A stretch of DNA of 64,000 nucleotides from NCBI GenBank assembly GCA_026874595.1, contig CM049306.1, forward strand, positions 35,232,019-35,296,018, written 5' to 3'. A model generated the notes under the pieces. The model saw nothing but the letters and a program-made list of their open reading frames with translations. It was not told where the DNA came from and searched no databases. Shown here piece after piece: positions 40,901 to 53,325 of this stretch (position 1 is the stretch's first letter; the number at the start of each line of letters is the position of its first letter). Origin of the DNA: Sipunculus nudus (taxonomy: Eukaryota > Annelida > Sipuncula > Golfingiida > Sipunculidae). The position numbers and the translations under genes were made by a program.

Positions 40901-43900
40901 GAAGCTTTCTTATCTTTCAGGTGCATCTCTGTCAGTCACTCTCGCAGGTGATGTCGTAAACTTGGTCAAACTGGTAGTAGGAAGGTAGGTAGTAATAATC
41001 CAACTGGTTATAGCATTCTGTTTCATAGACTGGTGCCTACTAATATTGTGCTCAGGCAGTTTTGCCCAGTTTGTACAGTGCATTATAAAATGAGAATGTA
41101 TGACTCTGGTGGCAAGGCTATGAGACCATGAGACAGGGGAAAATTGCAAGATAAAGCTTGTTACAGTGATTGATGGATTTTATTCTTGACTGTCTTTTAC
41201 TGCATCATAAACCTAAAACATGATGCTACAGTGTCCTGTCTTTTGACCTCTCAACTTGGGAAATAAACAACTTATCTTCACAGGTTGTATTTAAGTCAAA
41301 AATGATATTACCATATTGTAATTGCAGCCTTTTAGCTCCTCCTTAATGCTTTCAAACAGAATAGCCTGATCTACATTACAAACAAAGCAATCTATTCTGT
41401 CAAGTAATCACACATTTCCTACATTTTTTTTGGTTTCATTCTTACCTTTTCTGCACTTTTGAGCAGTAGGTGATTAAAAAATGCAGGCACAAAATGAGCA
41501 CCTCACAAAATTGATTAAATATGTTATCAGTTATATCATTTTTCAATTTCACATTTGTTTATGGAGAAAGAGCATGAATAGTTTTTGATATGTGTGTGGT
41601 TTCAGTTCTACTTAATCAGTATTTCACATCCTACCTTTTGTCCTACTTTTTCAAACGGCCTGGGATAACTTCAATGCTGGTATTATTATTACAGACCTCG
41701 CCCTGATTTCTTCTACCGATGTTGGCCTGATGGCATCATGGATGCAGCAAACCAGTGTAATGGCAGCATTGAAGTTATCACAGATGGCTACAAAAGCTTT
41801 CCTAGTGGTCACTCAGCATGTAAGTCAAAGCTTGTCTCTGTTAACATTTCAGAAATTACATACAGATATACACAGATATATACAGTAATATCTCCCATTT
41901 ACAGACACTGGTGGGACCTTCCCTCTTTTTTCCCATATGTCTGAATGTATTTGTCATAGGACCACCACAAGGGACCACAATACAGAGGTGCCTGTCATTA
42001 GATGGTGCCCCATAAATAGAGGTTTCCTGTGCCTCATTTGCTGCTAAGCTGCTTCCAAGCCCTCCATAAGCCGCTGTAAACTTTTGATGAAATATGCAGA
42101 ATTAGCTTTTTAATTGCCCTCTTCATGTTAAATAAGTTCTGTAGGTATACATACCATGCAAGTTGATGAGAAATGATAAAAAGAGAGTTTTAAAACCTTT
42201 CCACATCTCCATTTAGTCTAATATTCTTGAATCTTACTGTATCATTTTAGGGGGTATTTATTATTGTTTTTAAATGTGCATTCTCCATGATACATGCATT
42301 TATCTGCACTGTCTTTATGAAAAATACTAGTAATAAAGTTATTTTGTGCTTTCCTATAATTAAACGTCTTTTATAATTTAACAGTCTTTTTAATATTACC
42401 ATATTTCTAAAAATGAAAAGAGTATAGTATAGAACAGAAAAGTAAGAATTGTTTATAAAATAAAATAAACCCTTAAACTAGAACCTTTCTTTTGCTTTCA
42501 GTGTCCTTTTCCAGTTTAGCTTTTGTGTCTTTTTACCTGATGGGTAAACTGCACTTATTTTCACATGGTCGTGGTGAGGGATGGAGAGTTTGTATTGCAT
42601 TCACTCCACTTCTGATGGCACTGATGATAGCCCTATCCAGGACAGCAGACTACCATCATCACTGGCAAGGTACTACATCATATCAGTGGATTAGTCATAT
42701 CCATTATTACAGTATAGAAAGTGCTAAAGTATGTCAGGCTTTAAGATTTTTCCCACATTTAATATGAAACAACACAGCAATTTAAGGTTCAAATCACCAA
42801 ATGGCCCAAGAGGTCTGTACAGATTTGGGATGGTTGTTATTACTAAGCCAAAACACATAATGCCAGTCAATTAGTTGAATGTGATAATCAGTACGCTCTT
42901 TACACAGCGCTTTACCTATAGGGCTACTTCCTATATCGTAAGGCGCTGTTTGTTATGACCTCGTATCCTGCTTTGCAACACCAGAGGGGAGCACTGTATT
43001 TTTGTCCAATCGGATTAAACTTTGTGCTAGAAGACAAAGCCAAGCGAGGAATACACGGAGCCAATCATATTCATTTCTTTTTGAGTGACAGCTCCTCCCC
43101 CAGCGTAACCGTCTAAACAGGCCACAATCGCAGAGAGAATTGCCCCTGACGTGGTTTGCTTAGGGCCTTGGCACATAGGATGCTCGGCCGGTGAGCTGTA
43201 ATTCAAACGAAACGTTACAACAAAGGCTGCGTGCACACCTCGCTGGCTGGTTTCAGTTCTGCAGACAACAGATACATGGCTACGCTAACACAGTCATAAT
43301 ATCATAATCGAATCGGTCGATGATGCGAGAATGCAGAGGGAGCAATTTAAATTCGACCGGAAACTCATCAAACGGCGCTTGAAGCGCGGCAATGGGCGGA
43401 ACCAGGATGCCTGTTGAGTGTTTGTTTTTTGGCATCTGATGGCTGCTTGTCACATCGTACGCACGTTTATTTCAGTGGACAACAAACCGCCACCTGGTGT
43501 CTAAATATATCATAAACGGTCACAGCTGGCAGCGTGAAAATCAGTTGCTTCTTTAGAAGCGCAAGATTTCCGCTGCCTCGGGAGCGTAGATAATCAGGGA
43601 GCTAGAACAATTGCGGTGGCTATTTACATTGATTGTTTAGCTCCTTAGCACATCAGGATGACTTAACCAAGTGGTGCCCAAGACATGGGCTAACAGGCCA
43701 CAAATAAGTGAAGAAAATAAGTGACGTGTCTGCATCTTGCCCCAAGACAGCCTACTTTTCCCCTTAATAATACCGATAGTTTATTAAGGGGTCAGCCCAC
43801 TTACAGTTAAGAGAGTTGGTAGGTAGCTTTGATATCTCACACGGCAATATCAAATGTGGTTGGTAACATAATGTTAAGAAAAATTTTGAAAACGGTATTA

Positions 43901-44681
43901 TTCATTGTTCACTACATTAAGCACAATTCATAAGGGATTTATGGTATATGAATAATTAATAGTTGGATAAGCAAATGAAGTAAATTGCATAATTTTGTAA
44001 ACAAATAGTGATACATTGAAAACTTGACAGCACAACCATTTCAAGGACAACAGAAGTGGTTGTGCTACCCATTTATTTCAAGTTGTTAACACTCATTTGG
44101 GGCCAAAGATATAAGTGGTCATGATTATGGGGTGGTCACAGTACAAAGCTGGTTGTCATGTGAGGTTCCACTGTGTCTGTATATGTGTGCTGGCATATGC
44201 CATGAAATTATTAGACAGAAACTAATTTCTGAAATATTCCCTATAATTTTTTATTTTATGCCCCTTTGTATGTTAAAGGCCTAAATTGTTTAATGGCCTT
44301 AATCTTTGAATTCTCTTCACTACATTAACAGTACATATAACTATGTCACTGGTGTATGTGGAAGCCACAGTGCATTGTGGGGATATGATCTCTTTACCCA
44401 CAATCCCTAAACAATATGGTCCTACTTGTGTGCACAAGACACTTACCAGTATAATTAATGATCTCCATAAAACATTTTTACACTTACTATATATAACTTT
44501 CATTTATTTGTTAGATGTGCTGGTTGGTTCCTTGGTAGGACTAAGCATAGCATACCTGTGTTATCGCCAGTACTACCCTTCACTGTCCAAGGGAAATTGC
44601 CACAGACCACTGTCGACCATGACACCCCATGAGATTTCATCTCCGAAACCAAGAGAGAAGCTAGCCATGCTGGAAGTGTGA
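37913..44681 (+). CDS. PLPP4: phospholipid phosphatase 4/5-type (PLPP4/PLPP5 orthologue), complete
   Basis: Integral-membrane PAP2 phosphatase. Vertebrate PLPP4 and PLPP5 dephosphorylate diacylglycerol pyrophosphate, phosphatidate and lysophosphatidate without Mg2+. Exons 37913-37977, 39330-39435, 40441-40528, 40921-40984, 41695-41819, 42502-42669 and 44515-44681 join in phase to 783 nt, 260 aa plus stop (human paralogues 264-271 aa). Conserved parts: [12 protein letters not shown] after the first membrane segment; catalytic motif C1 KLVVGRPRP split by intron 4; C2 SFPSGHSA at the end of exon 5; C3 [12 protein letters not shown] split by intron 6, with both catalytic His retained. About six membrane segments; ends CYRQYYPSL plus a short polar tail. 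It probably predates the vertebrate PLPP4/PLPP5 split, so the symbol is approximate. Its neighbour WDR11 favours PLPP4. The nearest AATAAA, at 44697, is only 16 nt past the stop, so the 3' end is not assigned. Confidence 0.95.
39045..39150. repeat. repeat family F, copy 1 (GGTGGTC-type)
   Basis: GAACCTGTCTGATAGACCAC, CTGTCTAATAAGACCACC, CCAGTCCCATAGGTGGTC and TTTCACTGTA in PLPP intron 1. Second copy at 53155-53325. More degenerate relatives near 41900, 44100 and 50670. Confidence 0.7.
39330..39435 (+). CDS. PLPP4: PLPP exon 2
   Basis: [20 protein letters not shown] then [14 protein letters not shown], matching human RVIQPEEIWLYKNP. Phase 0 out. Confidence 0.95.
40441..40528 (+). CDS. PLPP4: PLPP exon 3
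   Basis: [17 protein letters not shown] is a hydrophobic membrane segment, followed by [12 protein letters not shown]. Acceptor tatttcag, donor gtaaga. Confidence 0.93.
40921..40984 (+). CDS. PLPP4: PLPP exon 4
   Basis: [20 protein letters not shown], membrane segment running into catalytic motif C1 (KxxxxxxRP); the motif is completed by exon 5. Confidence 0.95.
41695..41819 (+). CDS. PLPP4: PLPP exon 5 (C1 end, C2 motif)
   Basis: [20 protein letters not shown], then the catalytic PSGH in [10 protein letters not shown]. The PRPDFFYRC stretch is diagnostic of the PLPP4/5 subfamily. Confidence 0.97.
42502..42669 (+). CDS. PLPP4: PLPP exon 6 (C3 motif)
   Basis: [32 protein letters not shown], then [16 protein letters not shown]3 SR(x5)H, with the final Asp supplied by exon 7. 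The intron that follows contains the TACGCTC element at 42892-43588. Confidence 0.97.
42892..43588 (+). mobile_element. TACGCTC element (family E), copy 1, with 9-bp target duplication
   Basis: 697 bp, in PLPP intron 6. Terminal inverted repeat TACGCTC...GAGCGTA; flanked on both sides by GATAATCAG (42883-42891 and 43589-43597). No ORF. A 9-bp duplication suggests Mutator-like mobilisation; class inferred. Contains about 120 bp (43140-43260) absent from copy 2. Confidence 0.9.
44515..44681 (+). CDS. PLPP4: PLPP exon 7 (stop codon)
   Basis: [20 protein letters not shown], last membrane segment, then the hydrophilic tail [20 protein letters not shown] to stop TGA. Confidence 0.96.
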
Positions 44682-45035
44682 TACTGAGAGTTCTATAATA
44701 AATGTGGTAGAAATTTTCATTTGTGGTGCATGTAAAAGTATACTTCTCTAGGAAGTTTTTTTAATCAAATTCATCAGTGGTGGTCCAAAACAGGTTAATT
44801 TTTCAAGCTTGTATAGTTTTATTTATGTAAATAATGCTGGCCTGTTAGGCTAAGAAGTTAGGCTTTATCTAAAGTATGAGCATATATCACAAACTGTTTC
44901 CGTAAAGTCATTCCATACTGTGTTTTGCATGACAATGTATGCTGGAAGCTTGGGATTTCCCCGAATCACTTGTACATTTGAACTCTTTCATGACCCCTCT
45001 CCACAACTTTCACAAATAGTCTTTCAAGATGGTTT

Positions 45036-45995
45036 TTAGGTGATCTGACTATAAGTCATCTAAGCTATTGTCGTGGACCATTGTCCGTCGTCCGTCTGTC
45101 TGTCTGTCCGTCCGTCCATAAGACTGGCACATTTCTACACCATTGGACCTACGAATCTGAAATTTGGCATACAGTTAGATGTCCCCAAAATCTCCTACCA
45201 TGCCGAAAATTGGGTCAATAGGACTTCGTTCCTTTGAGATATTAAGGAAAAAGCTCAATTTTTTATTAGAAATCTATTTTCACACTTCAGGACTGCCTAA
45301 TATCAAAACCACTCTTCTAGTTTTCTTCATATTTACCATAAATATTCCTCTATATAGTTCCTATGTACATGCCAGAAATTCAATACACCCCTTCAATACA
45401 CAGGACTAATAAACAAGATGTATCTTATAATTTTAATGTTAAATAAATTCTTTTTGATGAGACTTGGACAATTTTGATTGTTTTAAAGAAAAAAAAAATC
45501 AGGAATTTAATCCTAATATTCAAATGTGATAAAATATTAGGATCTAATGTAAGTGCTAACTGACAAGATTTAAGAAGATATAAATACTTTGTAGCATTTC
45601 ATTCATATCTCTTAATGTTGGCAGGGCCTAGGTGTGAATAACACTGTTAACTAAGTATTAAAATTAGGAATATTGGTCAAACTTGGTTGGATTAATTTTT
45701 AAATCATATGGCCATATATTTAACTTTTGAAAACTTAATTACCTTCACACATTATATGTTTATGAAATGTTACTTTTATATAACACTTACCGTAGGCCTA
45801 TTTGTTCCCTTGGTGCATCACTAAATGGTTTAGCTCATGTCCATTATTTACAGAGTTTCATTTTAGCAGGGCCATTTTCTCATAGCTTATCTAATGATAA
45901 TATACATGAAAAACCAAAAGAAATAAAAATATTTTGCATTTACTAATATTTTCCAAAATTCAGCTGAGCGATGTGACCCATGGGTCCCTTGTTAT
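45036..45995 (+). repeat. repeat family A, copy 2
   Basis: Terminal hairpin GATCTGACTATAAGTCATCT, GTCCGTCC tract at 45085-45118, AT-rich body, closing AATTCAGCTGAGCGATGTGA then CCCATGGGTCCCTTGTTAT. It shares both termini with 9496-11280 but lacks the tandem units. It begins about 350 bp past the PLPP stop. Confidence 0.75.
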
Positions 45996-46039
45996 ATGCT
46001 TGTCTGAGACAGGTATGTTATGGCTTGGGCAGTCCATGT

Positions 46040-46480
46040 CCACTGATTTGTCCATTAACTTTTAGTGATAACTTACCAGTGATTTGATGGATTTACCCAA
46101 AATTCATTTTAACCACTGACCAAAAGATTTTCTAGCCTGAGTTGGATTCAAGTTGGCAAATTTACTCATGCATATTCAATGAGGTCAGAGGTCACAAGAT
46201 TTTGGTGGTGACCAAACGAAAATCTAATGGATTTTCATGAAACCCACCATAAATATTTTCCAAGAGATTCTTACCTGAATTCAATTCTCATGAAAATCAC
46301 ATAAAATATCTCACCTCATTTAATGAGGTCAGAGGCCACTAATAACTTACCAGTACCTGGAATTTTATGAATTTTGCTGAAACTCAGTGGGAATGTTTAT
46401 CAATAATTATCTCAGTTTAGTTTGATTCTCAACAAAATCTGTCATATTTTATGAGGTCAAAAGTCACAAGACTTAAAACA
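46040..46480. repeat. repeat family I, copy 2
   Basis: Inverse orientation to 16835-17200: units with AATGAGGTCAGAGGYCAC (46178, 46316) and CATGAAAMYCACCATAAATA. Confidence 0.65.
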
Positions 46481-46629
46481 AGCATATAATGCAGTCTTAC
46501 AGTGCTGCAAGTGCCAAATTAATTTTACTTTTTTGTTGTCAGATGTTTAATTGAAACATGACTTTTTAAATTATGTCACATAAAGGGGCACCCCATGGGG
46601 CATAGGCTATTAGTATGTTCTATAAGGGA

Positions 46630-47660
46630 TTTTTTTAGCGAACCTGTGAGCTTATGTGATGGTGTGGCGTCGTCTGTTGTCCGTCATCTGTACGTTAACC
46701 CATACTATCTTAAAAACAGCAAGAGTTAGCATCACGAAATTCTAGGCAAAAAATTAGTCATCTAAAAAACTCTGTCGAATTTTGCTTATTATTTGGCTAA
46801 CTGCATTTTCTTAGATTTTATAGGGAAAAAGCTTTAAAAGTCTTCTTCTCCGAAACTGTTCAGCCAAATTGTCTAGTATTTCACAGAAATGATTCCTGGA
46901 ACAATGTCTTTCAAGTTTGTTCGAATGGTTTAAGTTCAGTGAATTTTTGGCCGAGTTACAGGAAGTTGAGCTTAGTCATCTGTCCAAAAAAGCATACTAA
47001 AATTACAATATCAGAAACAGCTGGAGCTATCATCACCAAATTTTATGCCAATGTTGGTCACATAAGTCATATCTGAAATTGAGGTATCGGTGGCGCAACC
47101 TGCATCGGCCTTTTTTGTACGGGGGTCATCAGTGCCTGTATCATACTGACGGCTACAAAAAACATCTCAGAAACCATATGGCCAAATTTTTTAATCTTGC
47201 ACAGAAATGATCCTAGGGTAGTGCTTTCTGAATTTGTTCAAATGGTCTCAGTTCAGTGACTTTTGGCCGAGTTACAGGAAGTTGAACTTAGTCATCTGTC
47301 CAAAAAACATACTAAAATGACAATCTCAGAAACGGCCGGAGTCATTCAATTTTTCAAAAGAATTATCCTAGAACATGGTTCTTTCAATCATATCAGAGTA
47401 GATTGAGTTTGTTGATTTTTGGTTGAGTCATGAAAAGCATAAGTTGGTCTTATGGCCATTATTATGTCTATTTTAAACTGATGACTGCAGTAGTGTTCTT
47501 CTACAAAATTTTTGTTTCAATTATAACTTCTGTAACATTGCACAAAATTATTCTTAGTAGACCTTTGTTCAAGTTTACTTGAATGATTTTTGGCAGAATT
47601 ATTGGACCTTTAACAATGAAAGGACTGCATCTTTTATTATTCAAGATATTCTGATTCCTT
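46630..47660 (+). repeat. repeat family B, copy 2
   Basis: Starts TTTTTTTAGCGAACCTGTGA then TTATGTGATGGTGTGGCGTC; body inverted relative to 3418-3935, with two tandem units (GTTACAGGAAGTTGARCTTA at about 46950 and 47270). Continues into 47660-48060 with further degenerate units and a GGTGGTGCCACC at 47895. Confidence 0.7.
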
Positions 47661-48203
47661 TCTCACCTAAGCCTGGTCAGCCCCATGAATCAGACTCAAG
47701 GTAAGTGTGATGTATTGGCCTGATATTTTGACCTGTCAATGTGTCTGTGACGGCTTTCTTGTTCACAAGACAGGTGTCACCTCCTTCAATGAATTTTGCA
47801 CAGTGTATGTGCCTGCTTATTTCTACAGAGGAATTTAATATATCAGCCTGAAATATATTTATACATATTGAATAACTTTGTCTTATACAAGACTGGTGGT
47901 GCCACCTACAGTAGTTTTTGCTCAGTGTGTGTCCCTGCTTATTTCTCAGGAGGGGTTTGATGTATCAGTCTGAAATTGGGCATATGTATATATCTCTAAT
48001 GGCTTCATTGTATACAAGACTGGATGCCAGCTACAATGATTTTTGTGTTGTGTGCACCAATGCCAGAATTTCAGCAGTGATGTTTGTGTAATTGTTTCTT
48101 ATTCAAAATGTTTAGTACTTGCATTGTTCATATAAATGAAAAGTAATGGTCCAGCATTGAAGCATTATACCTGGTGTATTTCCCAATGCACAGGTTTGCA
48201 TAA

Positions 48204-48375
48204 GGCCCTTTTTCCATGCGCGCAAGTGCGTTTCTGCGCGCTGAAAAAATCGCACTTAATTAAGCTTTTCCATTTGCCCTGAAAAATTGCGCATCGCATG
48301 ATGTTTATTTCAAACGTGAGCGGACCTGCATGGAAAAGGTATACCTGATTTACACTTGCGCACGGAAAAGGGGCC
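48204..48375. mobile_element. 172-bp MITE with TAA target duplication (PIF/Harbinger-like)
   Basis: GGCCCTTTTTCCATGCGCGC.. / ..GCGCACGGAAAAGGGGCC, ~25-bp inverted repeats including AAGTGCG/CACTTGC, flanked by TAA on both sides (48201-48203, 48376-48378). A 3-bp TAA duplication fits PIF/Harbinger. Confidence 0.82.
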
Positions 48376-48785
48376 TAAGGCCTGTAGGCCTTGTTTAGTG
48401 AAACATGGATGATTTGTTTACCCACTCATATGATATAGGCTTAAGGTAATTTTTAAAATTGTTCATGAGAGGTATGGATAATTGATGTGACTGCACAAAT
48501 TCATTATTGAATGTCACATCAGTATCTGTCATTGGCAGGTTAAATGGCAGATCATTTATTTATTTAGATAATTGTCTGTAATTTTTGACAAGAGTATTTA
48601 AAATACTTTTCTTGTGTGAAATTATTAGTGAATAAGCTTTGTATGTGCTCAGAACTACATTCGTATCTTGTATTAACAGCACAATGTTCAGTACCTCACT
48701 TGAGGTGTATGCTATTATTATTGTTAAAACTATCAATTACTGACAGTGGGGAAGAGGGCAAGAAAGTTTTTATAATTACACTGCT

Positions 48786-48890
48786 GTGTGTGTGTGTGTG
48801 TGTTTACATACATACATACATATATATACATATGTATATATACATGTACATATACATATATATATTTACATACATATATATATTCCACTT
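48786..48890. repeat. (TG)n then (TACATA)n microsatellite
   Basis: Ten TG units followed by TACATA/TATATA alternation. A weaker TATACA-rich tract lies at 49160-49230. ORFs on both strands are low-complexity. Confidence 0.88.
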
Positions 48891-51481
48891 TACTGGATGA
48901 AACTGATGTATCATTTGTGGTGTACATCTTTTTTGTAGTCCTTGATTAAATCCATTATTAGTTAGTTCAGTATTATTAGCTTTACTGACAGGTTTCAGTC
49001 CATCCTTTCACTTTCCTATCTGATCTTCCATCTGGTCCTGGCCAATCTTTAAGAGGATACAAATCATAACTGTTAAACCTAGAAAATTCTTCCTTAATAT
49101 TAGGAATTAAAACTAGAAACTATACTGATTTGTAAAACAAACCTGACAGATGTGAATTACATAAATATATATACATATACAAGTTATACTTATAAATATA
49201 TACACATATATACATGCACACATACCTATACATACTTGAATGAGGAGAATCACATGAAGTGATTGCTGTGTGAGGGTATTTATAATACAATATTTGAGAC
49301 AAATGTTTAATATATGCTGGTAAAGTATTTTTCAAGGTTTTATGTATACATGCTAATTAAATTGGGACCATGTTCATTGTTGTGGATGAATTCCTTTTTT
49401 CAGATCCTATATTATCTTGAAATGAAGGCAGGATAAGGTACTGCCCGCTGTTTTATTGCTCATAAGATAAAACTAATCAGTATTATATATTCTGTTCAGA
49501 AAATCAAAATTTCACCTTCATGTACAATTACTTTGATCTACTGTTATCATACATTCAGGGTTCCATTCATGTTATCTCCAGAATACTGTGACCACAGGTA
49601 TTTTCAGGCTCCAAAAGCGCACCAAGTTCCGTAATCAGCTCAACTGGGCACCAACACTTGTACTTGGCTATCCGGTATTGCTGTCACCATGTAACTTTAG
49701 ACCAATCATGTTTCATGTGATAGAAGGTTTTCCATGTTAATTTGAAGCCAGTGTTACCAGTGTATTATCCATCAACCAGATGGTGTGCTTACATAGTGCT
49801 TTCTTCCCATGAGCCAATCAGATGTTTTGACACTATCTCATGCAAGGTTGTTAATGGACCTGTGGTCTTGAACTAGTTGGTTCTGCCTTGGTTGGCTGGA
49901 TAGTCTGCTGTTTGCAACTTTACTAAAAATATTATGTATAGATTTTGATCCTTAAACCATTGTGAGATAGCAGTTTCTTTGCCCGCCCTACGGACACAGC
50001 CATTCACTGGTTTTAGTGCCATCTTTGTTCTAGAGCTCATCTGTAATGTAGACATGGAGTTTGTAACCAATAACACACAATCTAGATTTGATTTTATGAA
50101 AGTGTTCAATATTTGTATTTGTCAATTTCAATTTTGGTGGTTCAGGGTTGTAAAAATACAAAAAAAACAAACAGAATACAAAATGTACTTCCCAAATTTT
50201 CAACAGTAATTTTTATCAGATATACATTTTAGTTAATCACGGGTTTTTTTTTCATATTTTTTTTTATATTTATCTGCATAATATTATGATGAATTTCATG
50301 GGTGCGGTTATGTAAAGGAGATCAGACAACAAAAGCTCTTCAGGGCACTGGTCCCAGTGTAGTCTTTCTTGTTGGGGGGGGGGGGGGGGGTTTGAAGCTG
50401 TAAATTTGGCTGCAGTGTCATGTAAATGAAATACCATGCATGAAAGAACCTAAACAATAAGTGAATATTGAGGTGCTACACAATTTTATGTACCTTTCAA
50501 CTGACTGCCATATATTATATTATATTTTTTTAATGAAATACTGCAGATAATTGCACTCAAGTCATTGGAATATGAGAATGGGTCCAATGAAGCAGAATTG
50601 ATGATCCAATGTCAGGTACAACAGTTTATTTATTGAAGTATGGACTGTTAATCAGGACTGTGAACAAGTGGTCATTATTTCGAGGTGGTTGCTTAACAGA
50701 GGTGGTCCATAAGTAAGGTATTACTGTAGTCATATTCTTTTTGACTACCCTGTGTCTATTTTTGGTAATAATTTTCTGGACAGGAAAAGATAATTAAATG
50801 TGGGTGGTAAGATTTGACGATCAGATTTTAGAGGTTCCTGTGCAGATTAATTTCTTCAGATAAGCCATTTCTAGCAGTTTCATCTTTCCATGACAACATT
50901 TAATGACCAGTATAATTCACAAGAAATCAGTGGCTTTGACTGCCATATGTAACATTGAAATCCTGAGAAAAATAGATATTTAATTAACTCAATTTATTAA
51001 AATCTAAGGAATTCTGGTATGTTTCCCCTTTGTTATTAAAGTCAAGATTCCTATGTTACTTATGTATCACAGACTTTCCATCTGAAAAAAATGTTACAAA
51101 GATTAAGTAAACAATGGGAGATAACACTTACATATAACACATGTAACACTTACACTTAAATATACATATAACCTTATATAACTTAGACAAAGGGATACAT
51201 TGCTCCAATCAGGCTCCTGAAGGACTAACGGAATTTCACAGGAGGATCTGAGACAAAAATATATGAGTTTCTAGGAATTTTAAGCTAAAAATATAGGTTA
51301 TTGTTACTGTATATTATGGTTTACATGGTGAATTATCATAACCATCTACTGTTACATGTACTGTTATGCATAAGAGCTGCATGTTTTCATTCATACAAAG
51401 TTTATATATCTATAATATTTCAACAATAATGATTATATAAAAAAACATGACAAAAGCAGTGACAAAAATACAGGAAAATAT

Positions 51482-52023
51482 TACGCTCCTGAGGCAGTGG
51501 AAATCTTATGCTACTAAAGAAGCAACTGATTTTCACGCTGCCAGCTTTGACCGTTTATGAACAAAACGTGCGTATGATGTGACAAGCAGCCAAACAGATG
51601 CCAATAAACAAACACTCGACAGGCATCCTGGCTCCACCCATAGCTGCCCTTCAAGTGCCGTTTGAAGACAGTTTGTGTTCAAATTTTAATTGCTCCCTCT
51701 GCATTCTTGCATCATCGACTGATTCGATTCTGACAGTATTACTGTGTTAGCGTAGCCCTGTATCTGTTGTCTGCGGCAATTCTCTCTGACCCCGTGGCCT
51801 GTTCAGACGGTTACCGGGGAGATGAGCTGTCACTCAAAATGAAATGAACATGATTGGCTCTGTGTATTCCTCGCTTGGATCTGTCTTCCAGCACAAGGTC
51901 CCATCTGATTGGACAAAAATAGTGCTCCCCTCTGGTGTAGCAATTCAGGATACGAGGTCATAACAAACAGCGCTTACCATATGGGAAGTAGGCCTATAGT
52001 TAAAGTGCTGTGTAAAGAGCGTA
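51482..52023 (-). mobile_element. TACGCTC element (family E), copy 2, with 9-bp target duplication
   Basis: 542 bp, intergenic, inverted relative to 42892-43588 and about 80 percent alike by eye. Ends TACGCTC and GAGCGTA; flanked by GGAAAATAT (51473-51481 and 52024-52032). Confidence 0.9.
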
Positions 52024-53154
52024 GGAAAATATAAGAGAATATGGTCTAAATGCTGAAAAAAGTAGGAGACTTTTTCATAAGAAAATATAGCAGACTGTGG
52101 GAACCCTGACAATTTATACTTGCGTGTACCCAGGGAATGTTATCTTATGAATGTGTTGACCAATTTATTTCATTCCTGTAATCTCTATTATATTTTATGC
52201 AAAATAAAACTGCATGGTTATTCTTATACTTGTATTTATTTCATTCATGCAAAAGAAACAAAAATACCACTACTGAATAGTGCAACATTCATTATTCCAT
52301 ACATCTGCAGCTTTTCTTTCCAATATAAATTCCAAAGTAGATTTTTACAAATATAGTAAATTAAACAAAATTCATGATTAACTAATCATAGTGCAATAGA
52401 ATACAGTGTAATGTATAAACAAAATCTGAATCACAATGCCTGTTATTATTACATGTGTTTATAGTTACAAAGTTGCCATTTGCATACAAATTCCAGTGAC
52501 ACATGACAACAATTAAGGCAAGACTGATCAAAACAATCAGTAAACACACACAACATATTACAGCCCTTGTAAATACAGTGCAGCTGTCTTTAAGTTGTAG
52601 TACTTCACAGTAAAATATTCACATTTAACAAAATCAGGTGGCAACTCATTACAGTTTTCAAAAATCACAATAATGGCATTACAGAACTAAAATATAGCAA
52701 CATTCTGCTTATATGCAATTCTTTGTATGCTATAATAATTAAAGCACTCATCTGCAGTCACATGATACTTTTGATGTATGTGAATTTATTCTAACAATAG
52801 ATTCAGTGTAGAATCTCATATATAGTTATCACACAAATCCATATGCTTTGAGCTACCTGAAACACACTTACTGAAAAAAGTCAGGATGTCTCCCAGTAAA
52901 TCACAAAATATGCATTGGTTTTCAACCCTGATACTGGACCTAAGGTTCAGCTCTTATTCTGAGACCATTCAGACAGGTAAAACCTAACTGAAAACATCAG
53001 AAAAATAAACATGAACTTACATGAGAAATTATGCTTGTTAATTAGAACACACAGTCCTATTCTGTATTTTATGTTACCAACAATTTGAACATAGTCTTAT
53101 GCATAGTCTTATGCTGACACTGATATGAACACACTTAATGACCCTAAAAACCTA

Positions 53155-53325
53155 ATACAATGGAACCTGTCTGAAAGACTACCTGTCTATGAAGACCACC
53201 TTTGGCTGAAATAAAAGTATTCACATCTGTTATAACTGACCTGTCTAATAAAAATATCTGTGAATTAAGACTACTTTTGGCCAGTCCCATGGGTGGTCTC
53301 ATAACACAGATTTCACTGTACATAC
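53155..53325. repeat. repeat family F, copy 2
   Basis: GGAACCTGTCTGAAAGACTA, CCTGTCTAATAAAAATATCT, CCAGTCCCATGGGTGGTCTC, TTTCACTGTA; same orientation as 39045. Confidence 0.7.

Noticed and set aside
44697-44702. AATAAA as PLPP poly(A) signal
   Set aside because: Only 16 nt after the stop codon; AATAAA is frequent by chance in this AT-rich sequence.
48616-48927. 94- and 64-codon ORFs with Tyr/Ile runs
   Set aside because: Translations of TG and TACATA microsatellites.
49873-50109. 78-codon minus-strand ORF in the intergenic region
   Set aside because: No similarity, no splice context, and composition like the surrounding non-coding DNA.
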